Translations under genes and position numbers: made by a program
Notes under the pieces: generated by a model
Told to the model about the DNA's origin: nothing
Database searches by the model: none
What the model saw: only the letters and a program-made list of their open reading frames with translations
In this document: piece after piece, positions 54,117-63,939 of the stretch
Layout: each line of letters opens with the position of its first letter
Numbering within the stretch: position 1 is the first letter of the stretch
Assembly: GCA_037349105.1 (NCBI GenBank)
Contig: JAYJMM010000026.1
Coordinates: 1,612,001 to 1,676,000 of the forward strand
Reading direction: 5' to 3'
Origin: Limnomonas spitsbergensis
Lineage: Eukaryota; Chlorophyta; Chlorophyceae; Chlamydomonadales
Length of the DNA: 64,000 nt

Positions 54117-57100
54117 TCATCGGCCAGCCTCTGCAGACTCTGCTGCGCAACTCCCCTCATCATCGGCCAGCAACCGCTGCTTCAGGTGATCCTCCTCCTT
54201 CGCCTCTGCATCTTTCCCACCAGCAGCCACCTCTGGCCTGAATCTGTTGTACCGCAGTGTGAGGTACACCAGGTACAGCAGGAAGCCGATGTACAACATC
54301 ACACCCGCCAGCACCAAACATATCAACGAAGGGCTGCTCATGATGGCACCCTGCAAAGCATTCATGACGGCAAGTGATCTGAATTTGAACATTTGAATTG
54401 TGAATGGGATCTGAAAAAGCTTGATGGCATGGGATCTAGCATGGGATCTGAAAAAGATTGATGGCATGGCTGTCATGATGAACAGCGATCTGAGGATTCA
54501 GAGGCGACATGTACGGGCATTACGGTAGGGCTTTCCGTGAAGTGTGAAGAGTAGCTCTGGGAACGACCGGGTGGCCAAGGCCTTGGCAGCATTGAATCAA
54601 GTAAGATGACACATTGGCTAGTCACAGTCACATGGCTTGCTGCCAGTGTTTCGTTTTGTGGCTATCACTCCACCTTCACCAGGCCGCCCCGCGGCCGCTG
54701 AAGGCCCGATTGGAACTGAACCTGGACCGGCCTACTTGTGGCCAAGGCAGCACGGCAGGCCACAAATGGGGCCCTCCAGCCAGAGGCCAGAGGCCGGAGC
54801 TGACATGTAGCTGAGTCACAAAAAGTAACACTGCTTGCTGCCCCAGGTCACCCCAGCCATGGGACGGGGTGAAGCTCAAGCATATAGCTAAATTGCAATT
54901 CATATAGACCGGACGGCTTAAAAGGTGCAGGCCGCACCTCGAGACATCAGAGTTTCAGAAATCATAATGCATGTGGGGCATCCGAAGATTCGATCTGTGA
55001 TTTCATAGTAAGAGACAAAGCAAAACAAAAATCCAACCAGGGAAAATGGACCCTGGGGGCAAGGGCATGGAGTGTGGGCCATACAAATTTCTCTATTTTA
55101 GCCAATGCATGGGTCACAGGCACCTCCAGGGAAGCGAGGGGATTCAAGTTGCCCCAGCCCTTTTGGGGGATGCATCAGTCATGTTTAGGTTCCTCAGGGA
55201 CCTCATTGTTTGATCGCTTAGTAGGAATCCTTCATACCGTCGCTACACTCACACCACTGCATGTTCCTCACTTCAAAAACCCACCCTCCCACCCACAGAC
55301 CCTTCCCACCACAGCCTGATACGCTCACCCACCCACCCACCCACCCATGCATGCATGATGCACCTACCCACCCACCCATGCACCCACCCACCCACCACAG
55401 CCTGATACACCCACCCACCCACCCATACATGCACCTACCCACATACCGATTCATGCACCCACTCATGCACACATCCACATGTGCACCCACCCCTTTCCAC
55501 CCACCAGTGTCCACTTCTGCACCCACCCCCTACCCACCTGTGCCCACCCCCACCCCCCCCTACCCACCTGTGCCCACCCCCACCCACCCCTACCCACCTG
55601 TGCCACCACTGCCTGGTACACAGCCCAAGTGTTGATGGCGACCACCAGTGCGGCAACAACTGACGTCGCCCCTGACACAAACGCAGAGTTCACAAACTCC
55701 TTGCCCATGATATTGGCACTAGAGGTGAAGAGCAGCAACTGCAGGACAGTGGAGAGAAGGGTGTGGATGAGCATGGCAAGCTGCAGACACCTCGTTGAGA
55801 TTGGCGTAGTAAACTGGAGCTGCGTGACAGAGGAGAGAGGGTGTGGATGAGCATGGCAAGCTACAGAAACCTTGTTGTGCTAGAGGTGGTTAATAGCAGC
55901 ATCTGTAGGACAAGGAGGGGGGGGGGCGGCAGTGGCAGAATAGCAACACAGATTGTACTGAACAAGTGAAGAGTAGCAGCTGCTGAGAGAGGGGAGGGAG
56001 AGAGCGAGTCGAGGTTATCACGAGCAGATCAGGGACGGGGGTAGGGGGAGCGGTCTGAGGTGAATACCAGTAGGTGAGGGGCAGGGGCGGGGGAGGGTGT
56101 GTGTGGGGGGGTAAATCAGTCCAACAAGCTGTACAAGCCTCGTGGCGTTACAGGTGATAAGCAGCGGATGCAGGGGAGGGACACTGAGTGGGGGAGGGGC
56201 CTGGATCAATTCTACACTCTTTGAAGCAAGCTTGATAAAATAAGGTGAAAAGCAGCGGGTGTTGGAAAACATAAGTGAAGAATGGGGGAAAGAGAATCGG
56301 TAGGCAGAATCGGTAAGCCTTTATTATCCTGTTTGAGCTTGAGATTAAGAGCATCAGCTTAAGGTTGTAGTCAGATGGTGAGTAGATGGATGGGTGGGAT
56401 GGATCTATCTGGCGTGTGTACTGTTCTACTAGTCCTTATTGTGTTAAAAATCGCGTGAGATTTGCCTGCCTGTCCAGAGGGCACTCATTATCTCGCCCTG
56501 GCACGACACGTTTAGGGTTTAGGGTTCAGGGTTGCACTGCCTCATGACGATGGTCCACTGTAGCTTAGCACGGAAACAGAAAAACAAACAGCTGCAAGCA
56601 CCCTCCCAAACAACAGAAAGACAAGGGAACCAGGTTGCCGAAACGCACAATAGAGAAGTTCCCAACCTATTACCATACCGGGAGAAGTGCGAAGGGCAAC
56701 TGGATGCTTTGCAGCAGATTGAGTGACTGGTTCAGCCGGTCCAGCCCATTGTCGCCCGCCTGATCAAACAGCAACGCCACGGTCAGGGCCGGGACAATGG
56801 CCACGGAACGTGTGACGGCGATGCGTGCCCAAGGGCTGATCTTGAGGTTCAAGTAGCCCTGGGTGCAACAGTCGCAATCAGGGCGTCAGGGGCAGATAGC
56901 AGATCCAGGGGTGGAGGGCAGATCCAGGGGTGGAGAGCAGATATAGGGGTGGAGAGCAGATCCAGGGGTGGATAGCAGTTAAAGGGGTGGAGAGCAGATC
57001 TAGGGGTGGATAGCAGATCTAGGGGTGGAGAGCAGATCCAGGGGTGGATAGCAGATCTATGGGTGGATAGCAGATCCAGGGGCGGAGAGCAGATCTAGGG

Positions 57101-60100
57101 GTGTAGGGCAGATTCAGGGGTGGATAGCAGATCTAGGGGTGGAGAGCAGATCCAGGGGTGGATAGCAGTTCTAGGGGTGGAGAGCAGATGCAGGGCTGGA
57201 TAGCAGATCCAGGGGTGGATAGCAGATCCAGGGGTGGATAGCAGATCCAGGGGTGGATATCAGATCTAGGGGTGGATAGTAGATCTAGGGGTGGAGAGCA
57301 GATCTAGGGGTGGAGAGCAGATGCAGGGGTGGAGAGCAGATGCAGGGGTGGAGAGCAGATCTAGGGGTGGATAGCAGATATAGGGGTGGAGGGCAGATCT
57401 AGGGGTTGAGAGCAGATCTAGGGGTTGAGAGCAGATCTAGGGGTGGAGAGCAGATGCAGGGCTGGATAGCAGATCCAGGGGTGGATAGCAGATCCAGGGG
57501 TGGAGAGCAGATCCAGGGGTGGAGAGCAGATCTAGGGGTGGAGAGCAGATCTAGGGGTGGAGAGCAGATGTAGGGGTGGAGAGCAGATCTAGGGGTGGAG
57601 CAGATGCAGGGGTGCATCACAAACTTGCCCGTGCAGAAGCCTGTCACCGCGGAGCACTCTCCAACATAGGGTCCAATGCCTAGTTAAAAAATCACAACCT
57701 GTACCTGCATCACAAACTGGCCGGTGTAGGTGCCAGTCATCGTGGAGCTCATACCCGCAGCCAGCAGCCCTAATGCCCAGACCACGATCATGTGCGGCCC
57801 GTATGTCTGCAGGACAGGCAGCAGGGATGGCGGAGTTCAAAAGCATTTGAATAATGCCGCAAGCAGCCCCAACACCCAGACTGCGGTCGTACATGTCTGC
57901 AGGTCATGGGAGGGCAGCAGGGAGAGCGGTGGAATCGGAATACAAATCACTAAATCAGTGCTGTGCAATTACGCTGTGATTCAGAAATGTGCAAAGTATT
58001 ACGGCTCCTCACTGGATAAGTACCGGTAGCTGAGATTGCCCTGAAATGACGGCGACTGAACTCATGTACGCGATTCAGCCACCATCAGCACAGTAATCAG
58101 CACAGTGATCAGCACAGTGATCAGCACAGTGATCAGCACAGTGATCAGCACAGTGATCAGCACAGTGATCAGCACAGTAATCAGCACAGTGATCAGCACA
58201 GTGATCAGCACAGTGATCAGCACAGTGATCAGCACAGTGATCAGCACAGTGATCAGCACAGTAATCAGCACAGTGATCAGCACAGTGATCAGCACAGTAA
58301 TCAGCACAGTAATCAGCACAGTAATCAGCACAGTGATCAGCACAGTGATCAGCACAGTGATCAGCACAGTGATCAGCACAGTGATCAGCACAGTGATCAG
58401 CACAGTGATCAGCACAGTGATCAGCACAGTAATCAGCACAGTGATCAGCACAGTGATCAGCACAGTAATCAGCACAGTAATCAGCACAGTGATCAGCACA
58501 GTGATCAGCACAGTGATCAGCACAGTGATCAGCACAGTAATCAGCACAGTGATCAGCACAGTGATCAGCACAGTAATCAGCACAGTAATCAGCACAGTGA
58601 TCAGCACAGTAATCAGCACAGTAATCAGCACAGTAATCAGCACAGTGATCAGCACAGTGATCAGCACAGTGATCAGCACAGTGATCAGCACAGTGATCAG
58701 CACAGTGATCAGCACAGTGATCAGCACAGTGATCAGCACAGTAATCAGCACAGTGATCAGCACAGTGATCAGCACAGTAATCAGCACAGTAATCAGCACA
58801 GTAATCAGCACAGTGATCAGCACAGTGATCAGCACAGTGATCAGCACAGTGATCAGCACAGTGATCAGCACAGTGATCAGCACAGTGATCAGCACAGTGA
58901 TCAGCACAGTAATCAGCACAGTGATCAGCACAGTGATCAGCACAGTAATCAGCACAGTGATCAGCACAGTAATCAGCACAGTAATCAGCACAGTAATCAG
59001 CACAGTAATCAGCACAGTAATCAGAACAGCACAGATGAAAACGCAACCAGCAGCCACAACGCTCAAGCTATGTTCGCTCAAGGCACACACGTCTGTTATA
59101 AGAAAGAAAGAAACGCCCCGTGGGAGGCGTGAGAGTTTAGGAAACAGCGCAGCCTGGGCCGAAGCCACATCCGCGCCGTTACCGCAAATGTCCGCATGTC
59201 CGCTGTGAGAGAGTTGGGGAAAGGGATTCAAATGCATATTTGAATCTGAATTCATATGCATTTACTGAATTCAAATGCACATTTGAATATATAATTCATA
59301 TGCATTCACTGAATTCAAATGCATATTTGAATCTGAATTCATATGACAATACGGTAGTGTGATCCTGCCACAGCGGCTCCTTTCCACAAATGCGCCGGAT
59401 AACTAGAATCATATTCTGCTTGCTGATTCTGATTTTGTTGCATCAGAATCAGCAAGAAATAAATAAATGATTCTAGTTATCCGGTCCATAGAGAAGAGTA
59501 AAAACGGAACCCATCATTAAGTATGAAACATACAACACAAATTGGACATAGTCCCCCCTGTGGACCTTGTCTCAGCAAAAAGAAAGCCAAAGGAGGAGGC
59601 GTGTGTAACACTCGGCCCACAGCAGATCTATCCCGGAGTAGGGTAGCCCGCTCACGACATTGTCCGGGGCACTTCCAACGAAGCGCCAGACGCTTTCCCC
59701 GCCTTACCAAGCAACAAATCCCCCAAAGCCTCAATGCGGGTTCACCCCATGCCCGTCACAGCTGGACACCAATCAACCTGAACAGGGTATGCTTATCTTT
59801 TAGTGGTAACCATTTTAAAACAGATAATTGTTAACGCTAACTGCCGCCTGACATCACAGTATCACACCACTTATTCCGCCTTGGAGATGTCACACATATT
59901 CCAAGGGTGGATCCCTTCATACTGTTCACACCTCTCTATGGTGTGAATGTGCATACCTTGCTCTAACTTTTTCCGCACCAGTTATGGCGGCCGTGTGAGT
60001 GCTTGTTGGCCCGCCTTTTCTCAGCTGTCGATGAGGGCCACAAACGCATCCGGGCAGATTTCTGTGTTTTTGCGTATCAGGCTTTCTAGGGTTGGGCGGT

Positions 60101-62987
60101 CAGCTTCATACTTTGTTAAGCCCGAGAAAAAGCCCACCTTGCCGAGGTACTGCCCCGCATTCTCCAGCCCGATCTCTTCCGGGGCATCATCTCTGTCATA
60201 AAAGCCGTGAGCGAACACCGCGATGACAAACAAGTTGATGAACACAGCAGCCTGACAGGGTATATAGGATTTAGGTGGGATCCTGGGGTAGAGATGATAA
60301 ACAGGGGGGATTGGGGGAGTGCAAGCGGTAGAATGCTATTCAAACAGATGATTATCACGAGTGCAAGCGGCAGGAGTATTGATTACCAGCACAGCCACAG
60401 CCTTCTCCCCAAGTGTGTGCAACAATCCCCCCCACCCATACACACGTACACCTGCCCCCAATTGACCCCCCCCCCCCCACACACACGTACACTATACACA
60501 CCTGCCCCCACTTGACCCCCCCCCCCCGCAGGGTTCAGGCTTGATGATCGACCCCCAACTAATAAAACTAACTCCCAGGACCCTAGACCAAGAGCAACCG
60601 CGATGACTCAACAGTGAAGTCGAATATCTCCTCCTCCTCCTTCCCTGAGCTGTTGGCAGAGTACGCGCGCCACGATAATTACACGCTCAACCCTAAACCC
60701 TACAAACTCACCAGCAGAGAGAGTGCAGACTCGATGGTGAAGTAGAAGATGGCTTCCTTCTTCCCAGCCTTGGTGGAGGAGTACGCTCGTCGCGATTGGA
60801 CCAACGCGCTGTGCAGGTAGATGTTGTGGGGCATGATGAGGGAGCCCACCAGTGCCACGGCCTGCACACAGAAGGGGTTTAGGGTTAAGGGTTTAGGGTT
60901 TAGGATAAAACAAACGCTGTGGGATAGGATACATCAAAAGGAGAAGTAGGGTTCGGGGTTTGATGGGTTCGGGGTTTGATGGGTTCGGGAACTCTATACG
61001 GTGCAGGCATTACGAGGGATTCTGTGATCCTATATCGGGGTGGGGTGGGGGGCGATCAGAAGTAAGACGTGTACATGCAGATGAATACAGGTGAGTTCGG
61101 TAAGGGGACGGCGTTACATTCGAACGCGCCATTAGAGGGTTTCAGGGTCCGGAGAGGCGCCAGCCGAGGGGTACAAGGGAACATGCAGATCACTTGCTTG
61201 TCCCATCTCCTCTCATCCCTCCTTGCCAGCTCTTATTAAAGGAGGCCACGCACCCCCCTCCCCTACCTGTCCAGTACATAATGGACGGCGACAGTGGAGC
61301 TGTGGTACTATCTGTGTGCACTAATCCGTACCACGAGGGTAAACCCTAGAACACCCTTCTCCCTGTACCGCTCGGGAGGTCTGTCTGGTAGACGATACAA
61401 TGAGTGCGTGATATCTCCGCGTTCCTTCCCTCCTTGTCACCACCTTTGCCTCATGTGAAGTAGCCCCTCCCCCTCCCCCTTGCTGAGGGAGACACTCACT
61501 GTCGGGACGTCTTTCGTCGGCAGTCGTGGGATGACAAATCCTTCGATGACCTGCGAGGAGCTCAGCCACACACAAGTAAGCACGAGGTCGGGTCCAGTCC
61601 ACGGGCACAGGCACATATGTAAACGGCTACTTTCATAATCATTGAAGCCTGCACTGCCGTTACCGGGCCAGATCTACCAAGGTTGGAACCTTAGACCTGC
61701 ATCCACCGACCAGATCTGCTCAGATCGGCTCAGATCTGCTCAGATCTGCTGTGAGTGTTTGCAAGCCATTTTGGACAGTGGTACCTTGCACTGCATTGTA
61801 CCTTCGGGCCGTAAAAATCTGTTAATACTTAATACTTAATGCACTACATTGTACCTACGGGCCGTAACAATCTGTTCATACTCCAAATCATTTCTACCAG
61901 GTAATAATTGGTCCTTCACAAGTCCCGCTGCACAATGCCAGGGATTGTGCTCTGGATCTCCCCCGACTGCTGCATCATGAATTCACAACGCATCTCCTGG
62001 TACTCTGTCCTAGATCTAGACCATCCTGGATCTGCCATGTCATGTATCAAACGACACTTTGACATTGACATATGTCAGCTGGAGTAGCATCAATCTCATA
62101 TAATATAACTGTACAGGAATTAGCAAGGAAGTACCAAGCAAGCTAGATCAGCAGGATCCGCCTGGATCCGGGAGTCCCTGGATCTGTGTCCGCCTAGATC
62201 TGGGAATCCCTGGATCTGTGTCTGCCCAGATCTGGGAATCCCTGGGTCTGTGCCTGCCTAGATCTGGGAATCCCTGGATTTGTTTCTGCCCAGATCTGCC
62301 TTACCGCCTCTGTCGGCACTCCAGCACGCAGGTACATGATGCCGAAGGATCCAGCCATCACCGCCACCATCACACCAAACATAGCCTCCAAGATCCGCAC
62401 CTACGCGGCAATCCAAGTTCAGGGTTGCGTGTTCAGGGATCTGGCTTGAAGGTGGATGCTTACGGGTTTACAGACCAGGGATTCTTTTTCTTGCTACCAG
62501 TCCACCTTTGGCAGGCCGACCCACGGCAGCGAAAAGCCCGATTGTGACAAAACCTGGACCGGCCTACAACTGGTGGCCAAAGCAGCATGTTTTACAACCA
62601 ATGCCCCCCCCCCCGGCCAGAGGCCGGAGTGCAGCTGAAATGTAGCCGAGTCACAGGGGGGAATACACTGGTTAAGACCTTCAAACCTACACCATGGCAC
62701 CAATTCTCCCCCCCCCTACTCCTGCCCCCCTCCCCTGCCCCATTTCCACGTTCAGTCCCCCCTCACCCGTCTCCCTTCGGCCTGTCCGCCCCCCTCTCCC
62801 TCCTCTCTCTCCTCTCCCCCCTCACCCCTCCCTCCTGTCCTCTGCCCCTCCCTTCTTACCCCGAGCCTCTCTGTGAACAGCAGCAAGAATGCATCTGCTG
62901 AGGTGATCACGACTCCAGCCCACAGCGGGATGCGTCCGCTGGACAGAAGCGAGATGGCAATAGCCGACCCAACGACCTCCTGTATAT
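54117..62987 (-). CDS. NRAMP divalent-metal transporter, nine 3' exons seen, 5' end beyond the window
   Basis: NRAMP proteins move Mn2+/Fe2+ with protons (family knowledge). Minus-strand exons: 62987-62860, 62400-62305, 61550-61500, 60861-60712, 60251-60138, 57806-57705, 56858-56679, 55738-55598, 54350-54117; all later junctions are phase 0 and give 397 residues. Landmarks: (D)[44 protein letters not shown], the TM6 motif [60 protein letters not shown]. The TM1 motif DPGN is not in the window; about 120-150 N-terminal residues must lie past 64000. The first visible exon needs one base (G) from the previous exon. Introns are crowded with minisatellites, MITEs and decayed copies of the neighbouring exons. 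Confidence 0.9.
54644..54833 (+). mobile_element. hAT-like MITE with perfect 8-bp target duplication
   Basis: Starts CAGTGTTTCGTTTTGTGG and ends GTCACAAAAAGTAACACTG (imperfect terminal inverted repeats). Flanked by CTTGCTGC at 54636-54643 and 54834-54841. It is the cleanest copy of the family, 190 bp, in the last NRAMP intron. Confidence 0.9.
55325..55597. repeat. CCCACC-rich degenerate tandem repeats in NRAMP intron
   Basis: Runs of ACCCACCC with ACAGCCTGATACACCCACCC repeated near 55310 and 55400, then TACCCACCTGTGCCCACCCC repeated three times up to the exon donor at 55597. The last unit overlaps the donor region (CTGTGCC at the exon end), so the exon-end sequence CACAG-GTGGGTA is itself part of this repeat. 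Confidence 0.8.
55739..56262 (-). repeat. Several decayed copies of an NRAMP exon start and its acceptor
   Basis: The exon start (GTGAAGAGCAGCAACTGCAG on plus, 55724-55743) recurs in diverged form near 55892-55915 (ATAGCAGCATCTGTAG), 55964-55985 (GTGAAGAGTAGCAGCTGC), 56152-56175 (GTGATAAGCAGCGGATGCAG) and 56243-56262 (GTGAAAAGCAGCGGGTG). A GTGTGGATGAGCATGGCAAG phrase also repeats at 55761 and 55843. Confidence 0.68.
56895..57615. repeat. 19/20-bp minisatellite, about 37 units, in NRAMP intron
   Basis: Units of GGGGTGGAGAGCAGATC(T/C)A with variants GATAGCAG and GATGCAG. It ends immediately beside a decayed exon copy at 57620-57690. Confidence 0.95.
57620..57908 (-). repeat. NRAMP exon 57705-57806 flanked on both sides by its own decayed edges
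   Basis: 57622-57690 repeats the 3' half of the exon (real: TGACTGGCACCTACACCGG, copy: TGACAGGCTTCTGCACGGG, both followed by AAGTTTGTGATGCA or CAGTTTGTGATGCAG). 57845-57908 repeats the 5' half with its acceptor (CTGCAGACAT then GGTC/AGTCTGGG and GGGCTGCTTGCGG). Read in frame the copies are [10 protein letters not shown] and a broken GAACGI. Confidence 0.82.
57955..58085 (+). mobile_element. Second MITE-like family, copy at the satellite edge
   Basis: Starts CAGTGCTGTGCAATTACGC and ends GATTCAGCCACCATCAGC; the 12-bp satellite begins at its last bases. Confidence 0.55.
58086..59030. repeat. 12-bp minisatellite CAGCACAGT(G/A)AT, about 79 units
   Basis: Perfect 12-bp periodicity with essentially one variable base per unit (GTGATC or GTAATC). 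Twelve bases give four codons without a stop, so long frames on both strands are artefacts. The order of the two variants itself repeats with a 14-unit (168 bp) period. Confidence 0.98.
59105..59195 (-). repeat. Dispersed repeat, GATGTGGCTT family, inverted copy
   Basis: Reverse complement of GGATGTGGCTTC(A/G)GCCCA, CTGCGCTGTTTCCTAAACTC and CACGCCTCCC, with a pyrimidine TTTCTTTCTTTC tail. Confidence 0.7.
59222..59345. repeat. A/T-rich palindromic repeat cluster
   Basis: Alternating blocks of TTCAAATGCATATTTGAA and GAATTCATATGCATT(T/C)AC. Each block is itself nearly self-complementary and occurs about three times. Confidence 0.8.
59395..59484. repeat. 90-bp two-tier hairpin
   Basis: CCGGATAACTAGAATCAT at the left and its exact complement ATGATTCTAGTTATCCGG at the right form an 18-bp stem. 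Inside, CTTGCTGATTCTGAT pairs exactly with ATCAGAATCAGCAAG (15 bp) around an 8-base loop. It may be a tiny foldback element or a hairpin RNA source. Confidence 0.85.
60600..60690 (-). repeat. Decayed copy of NRAMP exon 60861-60712, 3' half
   Basis: On minus, CGTACTCTGCCAACAGCTCA ... GGGAAGGAGGAG ... TTCGACTTCACTGTTGAGTC resembles exon CGTACTCCTCCACCAAGGCT ... GGGAAGAAGGAA ... TTCTACTTCACCATCGAGTC. In frame it would read [22 protein letters not shown] against [21 protein letters not shown]. Located about 105 bp downstream of the real exon end in the transcript. Confidence 0.78.
60880..60905 (+). repeat. Interstitial TTTAGGG-type telomere-like run
   Basis: GGGTTTAGGGTTAAGGGTTT followed by AGGGTTTAGG. 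Shorter runs are at 56510-56532 and, as CCCTAAACCC, near 60690-60700. Confidence 0.7.
62150..62302. repeat. 32-bp tandem repeat next to an NRAMP splice donor
   Basis: About four units of AGATCTGGGAATCCCTGGAT then CTGTGTCTGCCC, ending at the donor (plus-strand CTTAC) of the exon 62400-62305. A related CAGATCTGCT run is at 61710-61750. Confidence 0.88.
62476..62670 (+). mobile_element. hAT-like MITE in NRAMP intron
   Basis: Starts CAGGGATTCTTTTTCTTGC and ends GGGAATACACTG, with core CCTGGACCGGCCTACAACTG. Flanks TTACAGAC / GTTAAGAC agree at five of eight bases. Confidence 0.7.
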
Positions 62988-63049
62988 CTGTAACAGGGAA
63001 CCAATCAATGGCTGTGAATTAACAACCAGGCGAATGAAAGAAAGAAAGA

Positions 63050-63130
63050 CTACTTCACTAAGACTCGGTGGCGTGATGGATAGGGGAGTCCCTAGGCTAC
63101 GGCTTCAGACATCCCACCGTCCGGTTATAT
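63050..63130 (+). other. tRNA-Arg-like segment, probably a SINE or pseudogene
   Basis: GGTGGCGTGATGGATAGGGG resembles the D-arm side of tRNA-Arg and follows a GAAAGAAAGAAAG run. I cannot form a full cloverleaf, so it is not called as a tRNA. Confidence 0.25.
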
Positions 63131-63214
63131 TTTTGTGGACCCGCACCACTCTTTACTATCTAGGCGCAGGATTGACGCAGGGGATTCTCAACCGGATGAA
63201 TAAATGGCAGGCAT

Positions 63215-63282
63215 GGTTTCCCTGGACAGCAGCGAGTGGGAAGTAGCTGACCTAACGCCCTCCTGGATACCTGTCTCATGAA
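63215..63282 (-). repeat. Decayed copy of NRAMP exon 62987-62860 start, with acceptor
   Basis: On minus, GAGACAG then GTATCCAGGAGGGCGTTAGG, TCAGCTACTTCCCACTCGCT and GCTGTCCAG matches the real TTACAG then ATATACAGGAGGTCGTTGGG, TCGGCTATTGCCATCTCGCT and TCTGTCCAG. The AG is intact and the copy lies about 285 bp upstream of the real acceptor in the transcript. Confidence 0.85.
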
Positions 63283-63849
63283 ACGAATGGATGGGGGGGG
63301 GGGATTTACAGGTTTGTTGGCGAGAAGGAGAAGAGGTAGTGACCTCCCCAGTACAGTACTTTTGTCGAGTACCGCAGATTTGCTTTGTCGTCCCACATAA
63401 TTCACGTTGTTTGAGGTTGAGGGATCTATGAATTTACTAATGATCGATTATCGACGCCAATTTTCAGTCGGAAATTCAAGAGTTTTTGTCGACAGTTTGT
63501 CCCGAGGGCAGCATTAAAATGAATATTTTTTTCATACCAGAGGAATGGCAAATCAACTCAACGGTACCGGTATTAAAAAGACTCCACGGCGACCATCACA
63601 CAAATAGTCGCTCAGCCGATTCAAGAAGAAAGCAAATTTCAGATCAGTCTGAAGGTATTGAAATTTTCCATTTCAACTGGATACTCACAAACTATTGCCC
63701 AAGCACGGATAAGGCCAACAGAGATGCGGGTGTCCCCCATCGCCGTTGGCCTTACCATGGTGGGACTAATCTCCTGAACAGAAAAACAGGAACAGAGACC
63801 CAATACAACGTGATCAACTTTGTGGTGTCTTTCTATAAACGAAACGGCA

Positions 63850-63938
63850 CGGATGTGGCTTCAGCCCAGGCTGCGCTGTTCCCTTAACTCTCACGCCTCC
63901 CTATGGGTCCTAGGCTTTTTCTTTCTCTCTTTTTTTCT
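63850..63938 (+). repeat. Dispersed repeat, GATGTGGCTT family
   Basis: GGATGTGGCTTCAGCCCAGG, CTGCGCTGTTCCCTTAACTC, TCACGCCTCCC and a pyrimidine tail; same family as 52995-53095 and 59105-59195. Confidence 0.7.
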
Positions 63939-63939
63939 C

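Noticed and set aside
55463..55680. Frames reading through the CCCACC repeats
   Set aside because: Low-complexity intron sequence next to a real NRAMP exon; only 55598-55738 is coding.
58062..59261. Open frames of 320-400 codons (VLIT, DHCA and VIST repeats) over the 12-bp array
   Set aside because: Four-codon unit without stops; lies inside an NRAMP intron and is explained by the satellite.
63055..63130. tRNA-Arg gene
   Set aside because: Only the D-arm side resembles a tRNA; no acceptor stem or T-arm pairing could be found by eye.
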